From a virus, in IMG/VR virus record IMGVR_UViG_3300037119_005966, positions 1-24,183 of that record: a stretch of 24,183 bases of DNA, one strand, 5' to 3'. Positions 4,704 to 12,225 of the stretch are shown piece by piece. Below the pieces are notes generated by a model. The model was not told where the DNA came from, did no database searches, and saw only the letters and a program-made list of their open reading frames with translations. The first letter of the stretch is position 1. Each line of letters begins with the position of its first letter. The position numbers and the translations under genes were made by a program.

Positions 4704-4774
4704 GTCGCGATGGCCGAGGGGCGAGGCGGCGGGCTGCAAACCCGTCCACGCAGGTTCGAATCCTGTTCGCGACT
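4704..4774 (+). tRNA. tRNA-Cys(GCA)
   Basis: The acceptor GTCGCGA/TCGCGAC is perfect and the anticodon loop CTGCAAA sits on GCGGG/CCCGT. The trailer is CTCGC. Confidence 0.93.
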
Positions 4775-4779
4775 CTCGC

Positions 4780-4850
4780 TCGGGACTCGTCTAACGGCAG
4801 GACAGGTGGTTTTGGCCCACCGAATCAGGGTTCGAATCCTTGGTCCCGAA
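4780..4850 (+). tRNA. tRNA-Gln(TTG)
   Basis: The acceptor TCGGGAC/GTCCCGA is perfect, and the anticodon stem GGTGG/CCACC has loop TTTTGGC. Confidence 0.93.
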
Positions 4851-4854
4851 TCTC

Positions 4855-4937
4855 GGAAGGTGAACTCGCAAGGCGCGAGGGCCGGTTGCTAGCCGGTGCG
4901 GTCCGCAAGGGCAGGCGTTCGAATCGTCCTCCTTCCG
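4855..4937 (+). tRNA. tRNA-Ser(GCT)
   Basis: A class II tRNA with acceptor GGAAGG/CCTTCC, anticodon stem GCCGG/CCGGT with loop TTGCTAG and discriminator G. It shares its 5' half with tRNA-Ser(CGA), suggesting duplication followed by anticodon change. Confidence 0.92.
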
Positions 4938-4942
4938 CTCAC

Positions 4943-5027
4943 GGAGGGTGAACCCGCAAGGCGCGGGGACCGCCTGGAAAGCGTCTCGGCGGCTTCTGCC
5001 GCTGTGTTTCGAGTACACCGCCCTCCG
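4943..5027 (+). tRNA. tRNA-Ser(GGA)
   Basis: A class II tRNA with acceptor GGAGGGT/GCCCTCC, anticodon loop CTGGAAA, variable arm with CGGCGGC and discriminator G. The anticodon stem needs one bulged C. Its D arm matches the two other Ser tRNAs. Last in array 2. Confidence 0.9.
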
Positions 5028-5033
5028 CTCTAG

Positions 5034-5039
5034 TACCCT
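5034..5039 (+). promoter_or_regulatory. -10 box TACCCT, leaderless spacing
   Basis: TACCCT is followed by 6 nt and the ATG at 5046. It lies directly after tRNA array 2 and has no ribosome site downstream. Confidence 0.5.
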
Positions 5040-5045
5040 TAGCCT

Positions 5046-5672
5046 ATGGCCAACAAGAACCACAAGGGATCGCCGCTCGAACACGTCCGCAACCTCTTCG
5101 AAAGCAAGGGGCTGGACGCTATCTGGAAGTGGGCATCGGACGGCAAGGGCGCCTCCGAGAAGGCCGACCGCTTCCGCATCCTCGAAATCTTCGCGCAGCG
5201 ACGCCGCGACTCCGACGAAGGCTCCAAGATCGATTGGGGCAAGGTCCGCAAGGTCTACGCCGAGGAACGCGACAAGTGGATCAAGCGCGCCGAGCAGAAC
5301 GCGCAGCCCGACTTCGAGACCACGCTCGGGCCGCCGCATTGGGGCGGAGCTCGTGACTTCTTCGACGCGATCATCTACCCGATCGCGCTCGACATGGGCA
5401 TGTCGCCGGACTACGACGACAAGGAGACCGGCCACGCAGTCGGCGGCGACCACGACCCGAACGTCCGCAACGCCTTCGCCGAGGACTTCCCGACGTTCAG
5501 CGGCGCCAACTTCGCCAACGCGGTCGCCCGCAAGCTAGGCAAGGCGTCCGGCAGCGTCGGCACCTACGCCTTCATCTACTACAAGTGGAACAACATCACT
5601 TGGCGCGTCCAGATTCTTTGGGCGGTCGAGGGCCACTTCAACCACGTCCACATCGGCGCTCGCAGCACATGA
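5046..5672 (+). CDS. Putative M15-like peptidase / cell-wall hydrolase (208 aa)
   Basis: The C-terminal third has two features spaced as in zinc-dependent M15-type peptidases: GGDHDPNVRNAFAEDF, matching the H-x(n)-D metal-ligand segment, and FNHVHIG near the end, matching the final H-x-H ligand motif often written DHVHVG. The N-terminal 90 residues are charged and helical (KVRKVYAEERDKWIKRAEQN). No signal peptide is present. If the reading is right it cleaves peptidoglycan cross-bridges for lysis or entry. The ATG lies 6 nt after a TACCCT box. The stop overlaps the ATG of a tiny membrane protein (ATGA), a common lysis-cassette arrangement. The overall family match is moderate. Confidence 0.6.
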   Translation: MANKNHKGSPLEHVRNLFESKGLDAIWKWASDGKGASEKADRFRILEIFAQRRRDSDEGSKIDWGKVRKVYAEERDKWIKRAEQNAQPDFETTLGPPHWGGARDFFDAIIYPIALDMGMSPDYDDKETGHAVGGDHDPNVRNAFAEDFPTFSGANFANAVARKLGKASGSVGTYAFIYYKWNNITWRVQILWAVEGHFNHVHIGARST

Positions 5673-5788
5673 ACCTCGTCGGACTGATCGTCGTGCTGCT
5701 CTGCTTTTGCATCGGCTACGCGGTTGCCGGCATCATCGCGGCCTGCGTCCTAGCGCTGATCGCGCTGCTGTTCTTCCACGTCCGCTAA
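5669..5788 (+). CDS. Very small membrane protein (39 aa)
   Basis: MNLVGLIVVL is followed by a continuous hydrophobic stretch to residue 37 and ends FFHVR. One long or two short transmembrane helices fill almost the whole chain. The ATG overlaps the TGA of the putative hydrolase, so it is translated by coupling. Position after a candidate cell-wall hydrolase suggests a holin-like or lysis-accessory role, but 39 residues is small for a holin. Its TAA stop overlaps the stop of the opposing gene. Confidence 0.65.
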   Translation: MNLVGLIVVLLCFCIGYAVAGIIAACVLALIALLFFHVR

Positions 5789-6039
5789 TGCACGCCGGGA
5801 CACCCGTGCGGGTGTGCCTTGCGGTACTGATGCTCCAAAGTCAGTTGTGCAATCTCGCGGACGCTCTCCTCGTCAAGTTCCGGATTCGCGTTCACGCTGA
5901 TTGAGAACACCGGCGTCTTAGGTCGGCCGGTGTACGTACGCGCGATCCAGAGCGTCGAGCCGCGCCACGGGACCTTGTCGAGCGAGAAGTCCGGCCAGTT
6001 CGGCACCGGGTTGTACGGGACCTCCCTAGGGTCCGCCAC
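5785..6039 (-). CDS. Unknown 84-aa protein
   Basis: The family is not recognised. The GTG at 6039 is preferred because GAGAGGG lies upstream and because it overlaps the end of the previous leftward gene, as do its neighbours; a longer frame from 6090 would overlap that gene more. Sequence features are a Pro-rich N-terminus (EVPYNPVPNWPDF), beta stretches (STLWIARTYTG, PVFSISVNAN) and a C-terminal helix (DEESVREIAQLTLEHQYRKA). It is the last gene of the CCA-adding enzyme operon. Confidence 0.65.
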   Translation of the reverse strand: MADPREVPYNPVPNWPDFSLDKVPWRGSTLWIARTYTGRPKTPVFSISVNANPELDEESVREIAQLTLEHQYRKAHPHGCPGVH

Positions 6040-6223
6040 GGATGCCCTCTCGGAAGCCCTGTACGAAGCCCTTGCCGCAGAAGATCGCAAACAGCACCCC
6101 TAGGATCACAAGCGCCACCAAGAACACGACGAGGGCCATGAACGCGAACATCCAGAAGGCGCCCGTGACGCAGATCAGGAACCCTAGGGCTAGTACCTCT
6201 TCCCATCCGTAGACGTTATCCAC
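6026..6223 (-). CDS. Small two-helix membrane protein (65 aa)
   Basis: Residues 9-33 and 34-50 are hydrophobic (LALGFLICVTGAFWMFAF, VVFLVALVILGVLFAIF), followed by a short Gly/Arg-rich tail (FVQGFREGIRGG). The GTG at 6223 overlaps the TAA end of the CCA-adding enzyme gene, indicating coupled translation. The family is unknown and no link to tRNA maturation is visible beyond the operon. Confidence 0.7.
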   Translation of the reverse strand: MDNVYGWEEVLALGFLICVTGAFWMFAFMALVVFLVALVILGVLFAIFCGKGFVQGFREGIRGGP

Positions 6224-7709
6224 GAGCGCCCGCCTTCCGCGCGCGCTGTAGTTGCCACTCGCGCTCCAAGCGAACGCCGGAGGGCTGACAGACGACCTCG
6301 TCCAGCACGGCGGCGAGCGCCGCGCCGATTTCGCGACCCTGGAATCCCTCGGCGATCAGATCGTTGCCGTTGATTTCGAGGTCGCCGACGCCGCAGGGGA
6401 CGCCGTCCGCCTGCGCGGCTGCGCGCACGCCTTCCAGATGCCCGACGACCTCAAGGTGGCCCGCGTTGGCCTTGCCCTTGCCGGTCAGGTCGCACATGCG
6501 CATCAGGTATAGGTCGCGCAGCATCGAGTCGCCCAAGCGCACGCGCTCGCGGCGGACCTTGACCGAGTTGACCTTGGCGACGCCGACCATGTGGTTCTGG
6601 ATCAGCACCGAAACGTCGTCGGTGAGACGCTTCTCGGCGTTGAGGCGCTTGGCAGCGCGGCGCCAAATGTCCACGCCCGCGTCCTCGTGGTTGCGGGGCT
6701 TGCGCATGTCTGAGTCCAGTACGTTTCGGCCTGTGGCGACGATAGACGCCGCCCACTGAGCGTCGGAAGGCTCGTAGTAGTGCTTGCGGCCGTCCTTGCC
6801 GATCCACGCCGTCTCGGGCTTCGCCGAGTCGTGAAACAGCAGCGCCCACCGGACGCGCAGGGGCGCGTCAACGTGGGCCGCCGTTTCCAGCGCCGTGAAG
6901 GTGTGTTCGTCAGTGGTCAGGTCGTGGTAGCGCGAAGCCTGATTGAACCCGAGCATGGGTTCCAGTTCGGGTAGCACCACCGCCAGCACTCCGGAGTCGC
7001 GAGCGACTCGCAGCGCCTTCGCGGGACACTGGCCCATCAGCATCTTGCTCATTTCCTCGATCACGGTGCCGCTGACTCCGGCCGCCGTCAGGCCGGTGAC
7101 CGCGTCCGCGTGCGCGCACATGAGCGCGTAGGTCTGCGCCTCCAACTCGTAGTCGAGCGTGGAGACGAAGCGCAGCGCGCGCAGGATGCGCAGGGGATCG
7201 TCGCGGAACGAGTCCGCGTGCGTGACCTTGACCCGGCGCCGCAGCAAGTCCTCGCGGCCGCCCAAGGGATCGATCAGTTCGGCCTCGGTGTCAGGCGACA
7301 GAGGGCCGTAGTACAGCGCGTTGAAGGTGAAGTCGCGGCGCTCCGCGTCCTCGCTCAGTTCGAGCGTGGGCTGCAAGACGATTTCGAAGTCGCGGTGGCC
7401 GGGTCCGGTGCTGACCTCGGTGCGGGGCAGCACGATTTCAACCAGCCCGAGGCCGCGCCCGCCGACGCGCCAACCGGCGTGGCGACCGTCGCGCAGCTTG
7501 AGGGGCGAGACCGAGAACTTCTCGATCCGAGCCTCGCAGCCGTAGGCCATCAGACGCCGGTAAATGTCGTCCAGCGTCGCGTTGCGGATCATGTAGTCGC
7601 AGTCCTTGGTCTTGCGGCCCAAAACGTCGTCGCGAACCGAGCCGCCGACGCGGTAGGCTTCGAGGCCAAGGGTGCGGATGAAGCTGTCGGTTCGTTCGGT
7701 TGCTGCCAT
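6216..7709 (-). CDS. cca: tRNA nucleotidyltransferase (CCA-adding enzyme) with HD domain
   Basis: Class II CCA-adding enzyme of 497 residues, which adds or repairs the 3' CCA of tRNAs. The N-terminal catalytic domain shows GGSVRD (22-27), the metal-binding DCDY (36-39), RRDFTFNALYY and RDDPLRILRALRF. A central HD domain follows (RYHDLTTDEHTF and LLFHDSAKP), then a helical C-terminal region for tRNA binding. The start at 7709 is chosen over longer frames because it begins at the conserved N-terminus and because TACGTT of a TGGTACGTT box lies exactly 6 nt upstream, the leaderless arrangement. None of the tRNA genes here encodes CCA, so this enzyme is their obvious partner. It heads a three-gene leftward operon. 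Confidence 0.93.
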   Translation of the reverse strand: MAATERTDSFIRTLGLEAYRVGGSVRDDVLGRKTKDCDYMIRNATLDDIYRRLMAYGCEARIEKFSVSPLKLRDGRHAGWRVGGRGLGLVEIVLPRTEVSTGPGHRDFEIVLQPTLELSEDAERRDFTFNALYYGPLSPDTEAELIDPLGGREDLLRRRVKVTHADSFRDDPLRILRALRFVSTLDYELEAQTYALMCAHADAVTGLTAAGVSGTVIEEMSKMLMGQCPAKALRVARDSGVLAVVLPELEPMLGFNQASRYHDLTTDEHTFTALETAAHVDAPLRVRWALLFHDSAKPETAWIGKDGRKHYYEPSDAQWAASIVATGRNVLDSDMRKPRNHEDAGVDIWRRAAKRLNAEKRLTDDVSVLIQNHMVGVAKVNSVKVRRERVRLGDSMLRDLYLMRMCDLTGKGKANAGHLEVVGHLEGVRAAAQADGVPCGVGDLEINGNDLIAEGFQGREIGAALAAVLDEVVCQPSGVRLEREWQLQRARKAGARG

Positions 7710-7715
7710 GGAGGA

Positions 7716-7724
7716 AACGTACCA
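7716..7724 (-). promoter_or_regulatory. Extended -10 TGGTACGTT, leaderless, for cca
   Basis: The hexamer TACGTT ends 6 nt before the cca ATG. It diverges from the TAGCCT box at 7750 on the other strand, so both genes share about 50 bp of control DNA. Confidence 0.65.
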
Positions 7725-7749
7725 CATCGGCGTCTGGCTGTCAAGCCGG

Positions 7750-7755
7750 TAGCCT
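7750..7755 (+). promoter_or_regulatory. -10 box TAGCCT, leaderless spacing
   Basis: GGTAGCCT followed by 6 nt and ATG at 7762. The same GGTAGCCT string precedes the starts at 11243 and 16217. Confidence 0.6.
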
Positions 7756-7761
7756 GTAGGC

Positions 7762-8412
7762 ATGGCACTAGCAAACGATTCTGTCCTCGTAACGCCCGGA
7801 AGCGGCGCCACGATCGCTACGCAGCTAGCGAACTCCAAGGAGCATCAGGTCACGATGCAGGCCGACGCCTCCGGCCACATCCTCGGCTCCAAGCCGCAGT
7901 ACCACTACACCATCGCCTCGCAGGTTCACGTAGCCTCGGCGAACTCCGTCCATTGGGACATGTACAACGCCGACGCGAGCGCGATTGTTCGTGTACTGTC
8001 GATCCGCCAGATTCCGAACATCACGACCGCCGTGACCGGCATCGTCTTCGATTGGCTGCTTGAGCGCACGACTTCTGCCGGCACCGGAGGCACGGCGCAG
8101 ACTGCATGGCTTGCAGACCTCAGCGACACGGCGCTCGACGCCGACATTACCTGCCGCTCGAAGCCGACCGGCGCTGCCGCGCAGTCCACCGACTTGCGCA
8201 GCTACTCGCTGTCGTCGGAAGAGACCAACGCGGGAACGATCCAAATTGCCTCGCAGGGCGGTCTCGAGCTCGTGCCGCCGCTGCTCGACGGGACCTCCGA
8301 CCAGCGAGGAAAGGGGATCGTCCTGCGCCAGAATCAGGGCATCCGCTGCGTCCAGGTCACCAACTCGAACGCGGGCAACACGGGCTGGTTGATCGGCTTC
8401 TCCGTGGAGTAG
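7762..8412 (+). CDS. Probable virion structural protein (216 aa)
   Basis: The family is not firmly recognised. The protein is rich in Ala, Ser and Thr, with alternating beta-type stretches, short LASD-type turns and no Cys cluster, ending NTGWLIGFSVE. It is the first gene of a rightward block whose next member carries LamG domains, so a tail, head-decoration or fibre role is likely from position. The start is set by TAGCCT 6 nt upstream. The next ATG lies 3 nt after the stop. Confidence 0.7.
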   Translation: MALANDSVLVTPGSGATIATQLANSKEHQVTMQADASGHILGSKPQYHYTIASQVHVASANSVHWDMYNADASAIVRVLSIRQIPNITTAVTGIVFDWLLERTTSAGTGGTAQTAWLADLSDTALDADITCRSKPTGAAAQSTDLRSYSLSSEETNAGTIQIASQGGLELVPPLLDGTSDQRGKGIVLRQNQGIRCVQVTNSNAGNTGWLIGFSVE

Positions 8413-8415
8413 GCC

Positions 8416-10086
8416 ATGAGCCTGCTCCTTCTATTCGGTCAAGGGAGCACCTCTCCCTTCCAGTCGTTCGTTGAGGGTACCCTTGCGCCGCAGCATTGGG
8501 TGCGTCTCGGTGAGCCTTCGGGGACCGTCGCCGAGGATCGCGGCAGCATGCCGCAGAACGCTACCTACGTCAACACCCCGACGATGGATGTGACCGGCGC
8601 GGTCCAGAGCGCGGGCGGCAACGATGGCGCGGTCACCCTTAACGGGACCAATGAGTACCTGACGACCCCGTGGACGATTCCGGCCGGATCGGTGCGCACC
8701 TTCATTTGGGCGGTCAAGCGCACCAGCAACTCGGGCTACGACCCTATCTTCGGGTCCTATCAGGCGAGCCTTGACATTGTCTATGCGCCGGTCTCGGGTC
8801 CGGAGCAGCTTTGGATTTTCGGGATCGACGGCAGCAACGCGATGCCATGCGATTGTGCTTTCCCGCTCACGGACGGCAACTGGCATACGCAGGTTCTTGT
8901 TATCGATCAGCCGGGCGACACGGCTGAGTTGTGGACTGACGGGGTCACTACCGGAGCGCAGCCCTCCGGGTCTGCCGACTTGACCGGCTCGACCGCTCCG
9001 ATCGCGCTCGGTCACGACCTCAGCGGCGGCGAGTATCACGCCGGATCACTGGACGAAGTGATGATCCTAGACCGCAGGATCACCGCTGCCGAGATTGCGC
9101 AGTTTCAGGCGCATTTCGAAACGGGGCTTGCGGCGGAGGCGTTGGCTGACGCGCCCAACGCCTACTACGGGATGGGGTCCGCTGCGGCTGGTTGGGACTT
9201 CTCTGGAAACGGTGCGCACATTGACTACACGAGTGGCACCCCCACAGCCTCGGCGTCGCTTGTTGCTGGCGGAGTCGAAAGCGGTGCGCAGCACCTTGAC
9301 GCAGGCGATTTGTGGGGTACTGACGACCCGGCGCATGAAGTCGGAGACTCCTTCACCTACGAGTGCGTAGTCAAGCCGGGCCTAGTTGCCGGTCCAGATG
9401 CCTCGCGACGACTAATGAGCAGCTTGTCCGGCTCCGGACCCGACCTCAACTTCTATTGGGACTTCGGCGAGGAGATGTACATTCTTACTCTGAACAAGAT
9501 GGACATTTCCGAGGTCGTCTCGTCGGCCCCGCTGGTTGCAGAGCTACAGACCGTCATTGTTGCCTGCACCAAGGACGGTGCGACGACAAAGCTGTACATC
9601 AACGGCGACGACGTTACCGGGTCGGTAACGAACGCGACGATGGCGAGTTCTGAGCAGTTCTTGATCGGGGACTTCGGCGACGTGCCGATTGACATTGACG
9701 AAGTCGTTGTCTACGATTACGCGCTCTCCCCGGCGAGGGTCCTTGCCCACGCGACAGCCGCTAACCTCACGGACAGCACGCCGCCCGTCGCGACGCTACT
9801 GACTGGACCGAGCGCAACGCGCATTAGTACGCAAGCTGGAAAGGACTCTACCGACGTGACCTTCGAGATGAACGAGGCCGTCCAAGCCTACAAGGTGAAG
9901 CTGGTCCCGGCCTCGGGCAGCCCGCACACCGCCGGCACTCAGATCGAGGCGGGTGGTGCCAAGGCAGCAGGTGAGGACGTAAGCATCACACTCACCGACG
10001 ACGAGCTCGTAGCGGCCGGGGCAACCGAAGGAAACCTAGTGGTCAAGCTGTTCGGGCAGGACTTGGCCGGGAACTGGTCGAGCTAG
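8416..10086 (+). CDS. Tail fibre-like protein with two LamG domains and an Ig-like domain (556 aa)
   Basis: Residues about 25-230 and 235-450 are two concanavalin/LamG-type beta sandwiches. Each shows the family pattern of a displayed ligand face, a WHTQVLVID or TVIVACTKDG strand, then GSLDEVMILDRRITAAEI or IDIDEVVVYDYALSPARV near the end. The last 100 residues form an Ig-like domain similar to the C-terminus of the next gene product (VKLVPASGS...AGTQI, VVKLFGQDLAGNWS). Such proteins bind host-surface glycans. The ATG lies 3 nt after the previous stop with only a weak GGAG, suggesting coupling. Confidence 0.8.
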   Translation: MSLLLLFGQGSTSPFQSFVEGTLAPQHWVRLGEPSGTVAEDRGSMPQNATYVNTPTMDVTGAVQSAGGNDGAVTLNGTNEYLTTPWTIPAGSVRTFIWAVKRTSNSGYDPIFGSYQASLDIVYAPVSGPEQLWIFGIDGSNAMPCDCAFPLTDGNWHTQVLVIDQPGDTAELWTDGVTTGAQPSGSADLTGSTAPIALGHDLSGGEYHAGSLDEVMILDRRITAAEIAQFQAHFETGLAAEALADAPNAYYGMGSAAAGWDFSGNGAHIDYTSGTPTASASLVAGGVESGAQHLDAGDLWGTDDPAHEVGDSFTYECVVKPGLVAGPDASRRLMSSLSGSGPDLNFYWDFGEEMYILTLNKMDISEVVSSAPLVAELQTVIVACTKDGATTKLYINGDDVTGSVTNATMASSEQFLIGDFGDVPIDIDEVVVYDYALSPARVLAHATAANLTDSTPPVATLLTGPSATRISTQAGKDSTDVTFEMNEAVQAYKVKLVPASGSPHTAGTQIEAGGAKAAGEDVSITLTDDELVAAGATEGNLVVKLFGQDLAGNWSS

Positions 10087-10090
10087 GCGC

Positions 10091-10096
10091 TATCCT
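10091..10096 (+). promoter_or_regulatory. -10 box TATCCT, leaderless spacing
   Basis: Six nucleotides before the ATG at 10103 and just after the stop of the LamG gene. Confidence 0.5.
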
Positions 10097-10102
10097 GACC
10101 TA

Positions 10103-10777
10103 ATGGCCTCGCACTTCAACCTCGTCCTCGACACCACCGCGCCCGGTGGTGTCACAATCTCGCTAGCCGCTGGCGCTTCGCACACCGCTGTCCGCGCGAT
10201 CACCGCCACGATCGCCACTTCGGACGGCGACACGACCGGCTACCAGATGAAGATTTACGGTGACGTTGACGACACCGTGAACGCGAACATTCAGCCGACC
10301 GAAGGCGCGTCGTCCTGGATTTCGTTCAACACTTCGCAGGCTGTCACCCTCTCGACGGGCGACGGCTCCAAGACGGTCAACGTCAAGGTACGCGACGACG
10401 TTTACAACGCCTCCGGCGCATCGAGCGACTCGATCACGCTCGACACCACCGTCCCGGTTCTCACGATCACCGGACCGGACGTTTCCAAGGTCTCCAAGCA
10501 GACCGGCAAGCGCACCGCCTCGTTCAGCTTCTCGCCGGACACGGCGCTGACCGCCTACAAGGTCAAGGTCGTCCCGAACTCCGGCTCGCTAGAGAGCGCT
10601 GGAACTCAGATTCCGACGACCGCTGGCTCGACCAACATGAGCGGCGGCGCGGTGTCTGCGGCCGGTACGGTCAACTGCACCATCGACGGCGCCGACCTCG
10701 AAACGGCGTCCTCGGGCGACGGCTCCAAGGTCGTCAAGGTATTCGGACAGGAAGCCTCGGGCAGTTGGTCGGTGTAA
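10103..10777 (+). CDS. Ig-like repeat virion protein (224 aa)
   Basis: Two Ig-like units are visible. The first spans about residues 10-115 and ends DSITLDTTVPV. The second, residues about 116-224, closely matches the C-terminal domain of the LamG protein (YKVKVVPNSGS...AGTQI, VVKVFGQEASGSWS). It starts MASHFNLVLDTTAPG, similar to the next gene. Such domains decorate phage tails or capsids and may bind carbohydrates. TATCCT lies 6 nt before the ATG, so it may have its own leaderless transcript. Confidence 0.75.
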   Translation: MASHFNLVLDTTAPGGVTISLAAGASHTAVRAITATIATSDGDTTGYQMKIYGDVDDTVNANIQPTEGASSWISFNTSQAVTLSTGDGSKTVNVKVRDDVYNASGASSDSITLDTTVPVLTITGPDVSKVSKQTGKRTASFSFSPDTALTAYKVKVVPNSGSLESAGTQIPTTAGSTNMSGGAVSAAGTVNCTIDGADLETASSGDGSKVVKVFGQEASGSWSV

Positions 10778-10789
10778 GCTAAGAGGGCT

Positions 10790-11233
10790 ATGCCCTCCGC
10801 GTTTACGCTCACCCTTGACACTCACGCGCCCGCACTCTGGCTCGGACAGCCCGTGCTGCTCGGCGGGATGCTGCGGATTCCGTACGCAGTCGATGAGCCG
10901 TCGATCACCGAAGTCTTTGCCAACGCAAGCGGCTCCGGCGACCCGATCGAGGGGACGGTCAACGCAGAGTTTCTACTCTTCGACCTCGGCGGTGGAGAGT
11001 TTCCTGCCGGCACCGTCCACGTCAGCGTCCGCGACGAAGTCGGCAACGAGCTCGACTACAGTAGGCCCGTCTCGTTCTCGACCGTCGTTTTCCACGACGT
11101 AACGACGAAGATCGTGGACCCTCCGTCCGGCGCGATCCGGCCGCGCTACTACACTGGCGCGGTCGAACACAACGACCCGGTTCCGTCCGATGAGAAGTGG
11201 GGCGCACCGCCGAATCGGCGTGGCTTCCGGTAG
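10790..11233 (+). CDS. Ig-like virion protein (147 aa)
   Basis: The N-terminus (SAFTLTLDTHAPA) matches that of the preceding protein, and residues up to about 105 look like one Ig-like domain (GTVHVSVRDEVGNELD). The tail is Pro-rich and positively ended (EKWGAPPNRRGFR). It is probably a shortened paralog of the preceding gene. AAGAGGG close to the ATG may be the ribosome site. TAAGCT lies 9 nt upstream, so it does not strictly fit the 6-7 nt leaderless spacing. Confidence 0.7.
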   Translation: MPSAFTLTLDTHAPALWLGQPVLLGGMLRIPYAVDEPSITEVFANASGSGDPIEGTVNAEFLLFDLGGGEFPAGTVHVSVRDEVGNELDYSRPVSFSTVVFHDVTTKIVDPPSGAIRPRYYTGAVEHNDPVPSDEKWGAPPNRRGFR

Positions 11234-11236
11234 CCT
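11231..11236 (+). promoter_or_regulatory. -10 box TAGCCT, leaderless spacing
   Basis: GGTAGCCT is followed by 6 nt and the ATG at 11243. The TAG of this box is also the stop of the preceding gene. Confidence 0.55.
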
Positions 11237-11242
11237 ACAGGT

Positions 11243-11644
11243 ATGTCTTGGATTCGCCACAACTGGCTCGCCCTCGTCGTTCTCGTAGCGATCGTCGGCT
11301 CGTTTTTTGTCGCGCGCGCTGACTCGATCCAGCGTGACGCCGATCAGGCGGACGCGCTGATCGAGGGCTGCGTCAGTTCCAACACCGCGCGCGCCTTGGT
11401 AGCCGCCTTCCAGCACCGCACGGCAGATGCTCGGCGATCGACAGGTGATATTGGGATTGCAAACGACTACGATGCGTTCGCGCGAGGTCAAGAGAGCAAC
11501 CTAATCGCGGCCAAGTACACCGACGATCCTAGCGCCGCTGCTCAGGTGATTGTTCGCGAGGATGAAAACGGACAACTCGCCGTCGAACTGACACCGGAGT
11601 CCGAAGCGCTAATCAGCGAAAGCTGCGCGAAGTTCTACGGCTAA
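11243..11644 (+). CDS. Membrane-anchored protein, paralog A (133 aa)
   Basis: An N-terminal transmembrane helix (residues 8-24, WLALVVLVAIVGSFFVA) is followed by a soluble domain with two conserved Cys (EGC at about 43 and ESC at about 128). It aligns with the next protein over its whole length: GC..NTARALVAAFQH against SC..NSRSAIGSAWQH, and YTDDPSAAAQ against YIEDPTAAVQ. The Cys pair probably faces outside and could form a disulfide. The family is unknown; a lysis or superinfection role is possible. The start is set by TAGCCT 6 nt upstream. Confidence 0.72.
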   Translation: MSWIRHNWLALVVLVAIVGSFFVARADSIQRDADQADALIEGCVSSNTARALVAAFQHRTADARRSTGDIGIANDYDAFARGQESNLIAAKYTDDPSAAAQVIVREDENGQLAVELTPESEALISESCAKFYG

Positions 11645-11648
11645 GCCC

Positions 11649-12134
11649 ATGGACTTTCTACGGCGAAACGCCATGACTCTCATTGTGCTTGGCGCGATCG
11701 CCGCCTCGTTTTTCGTGGGGCGCTACGAAGCTGATCGGGCTGACGAACGCGCGCTTGCAGCCAACCTAGCCTCGTGTATGCGCGAGAACTCTCGCTCGGC
11801 GATCGGGTCGGCATGGCAGCACGAACTCGCCGACTTCGCGAACAACGCGGCAGAGCGCGAGCAGGTAATTCCGCTAGAGCAGCTTGTGCGCGGAAGCGAA
11901 GCCTACCTCTCGATCGCCAACTACATCGAGGACCCGACCGCTGCTGTCCAGACCCGCACGGTTCTACTCGACAACGGGACCGTGGCGCGCGTTCTGACGG
12001 AGCGATCCTCGGCGTTGATTCAGGAAGGATGCGAAAGGTCGTACGGCGCCTCGCCGGGTACCGCCGTGCCGCTCCCTCTCCCCGTAGCTGAAACAATTTC
12101 GCCTGCGGGAGCGCAAACGCGCGACGCTCCGTAG
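11649..12134 (+). CDS. Membrane-anchored protein, paralog B (161 aa)
   Basis: This is a tandem paralog of the preceding gene. An N-terminal membrane helix (MTLIVLGAIAASFFVG) is followed by the same two-Cys domain and an extra 28-residue Pro/Ala-rich tail (GTAVPLPLPVAETISP). The ATG lies 4 nt after the previous stop and no strong Shine-Dalgarno is visible, so coupling is likely. The gene ends 6 nt before the -35 of tRNA array 3. Confidence 0.72.
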   Translation: MDFLRRNAMTLIVLGAIAASFFVGRYEADRADERALAANLASCMRENSRSAIGSAWQHELADFANNAAEREQVIPLEQLVRGSEAYLSIANYIEDPTAAVQTRTVLLDNGTVARVLTERSSALIQEGCERSYGASPGTAVPLPLPVAETISPAGAQTRDAP

Positions 12135-12140
12135 CCCCGC

Positions 12141-12169
12141 TTGCAAACGTCAGCGGAGTGTGATACAGT
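12141..12169 (+). promoter_or_regulatory. Promoter of tRNA array 3
   Basis: TTGCAA (12141-12146), a 17-bp spacer and the shared 12-mer GTGTGATACAGT (12158-12169) are present. A 7-bp inverted repeat (CGGAGTG, CACTCCG; 12154-12178) brackets the -10 and may be an operator. The leader then ends in a CT dinucleotide run at 12214-12226. Confidence 0.8.
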
Positions 12170-12225
12170 TCCACTCCGGTTGAGCAACGGGTCGCGCCCC
12201 GCGCTCGATCGATTCTCTCTCTCTC

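Noticed and set aside
7110-8063. 317-codon plus-strand open frame
   Set aside because: It is antisense to the cca gene and crosses the divergent promoter region.
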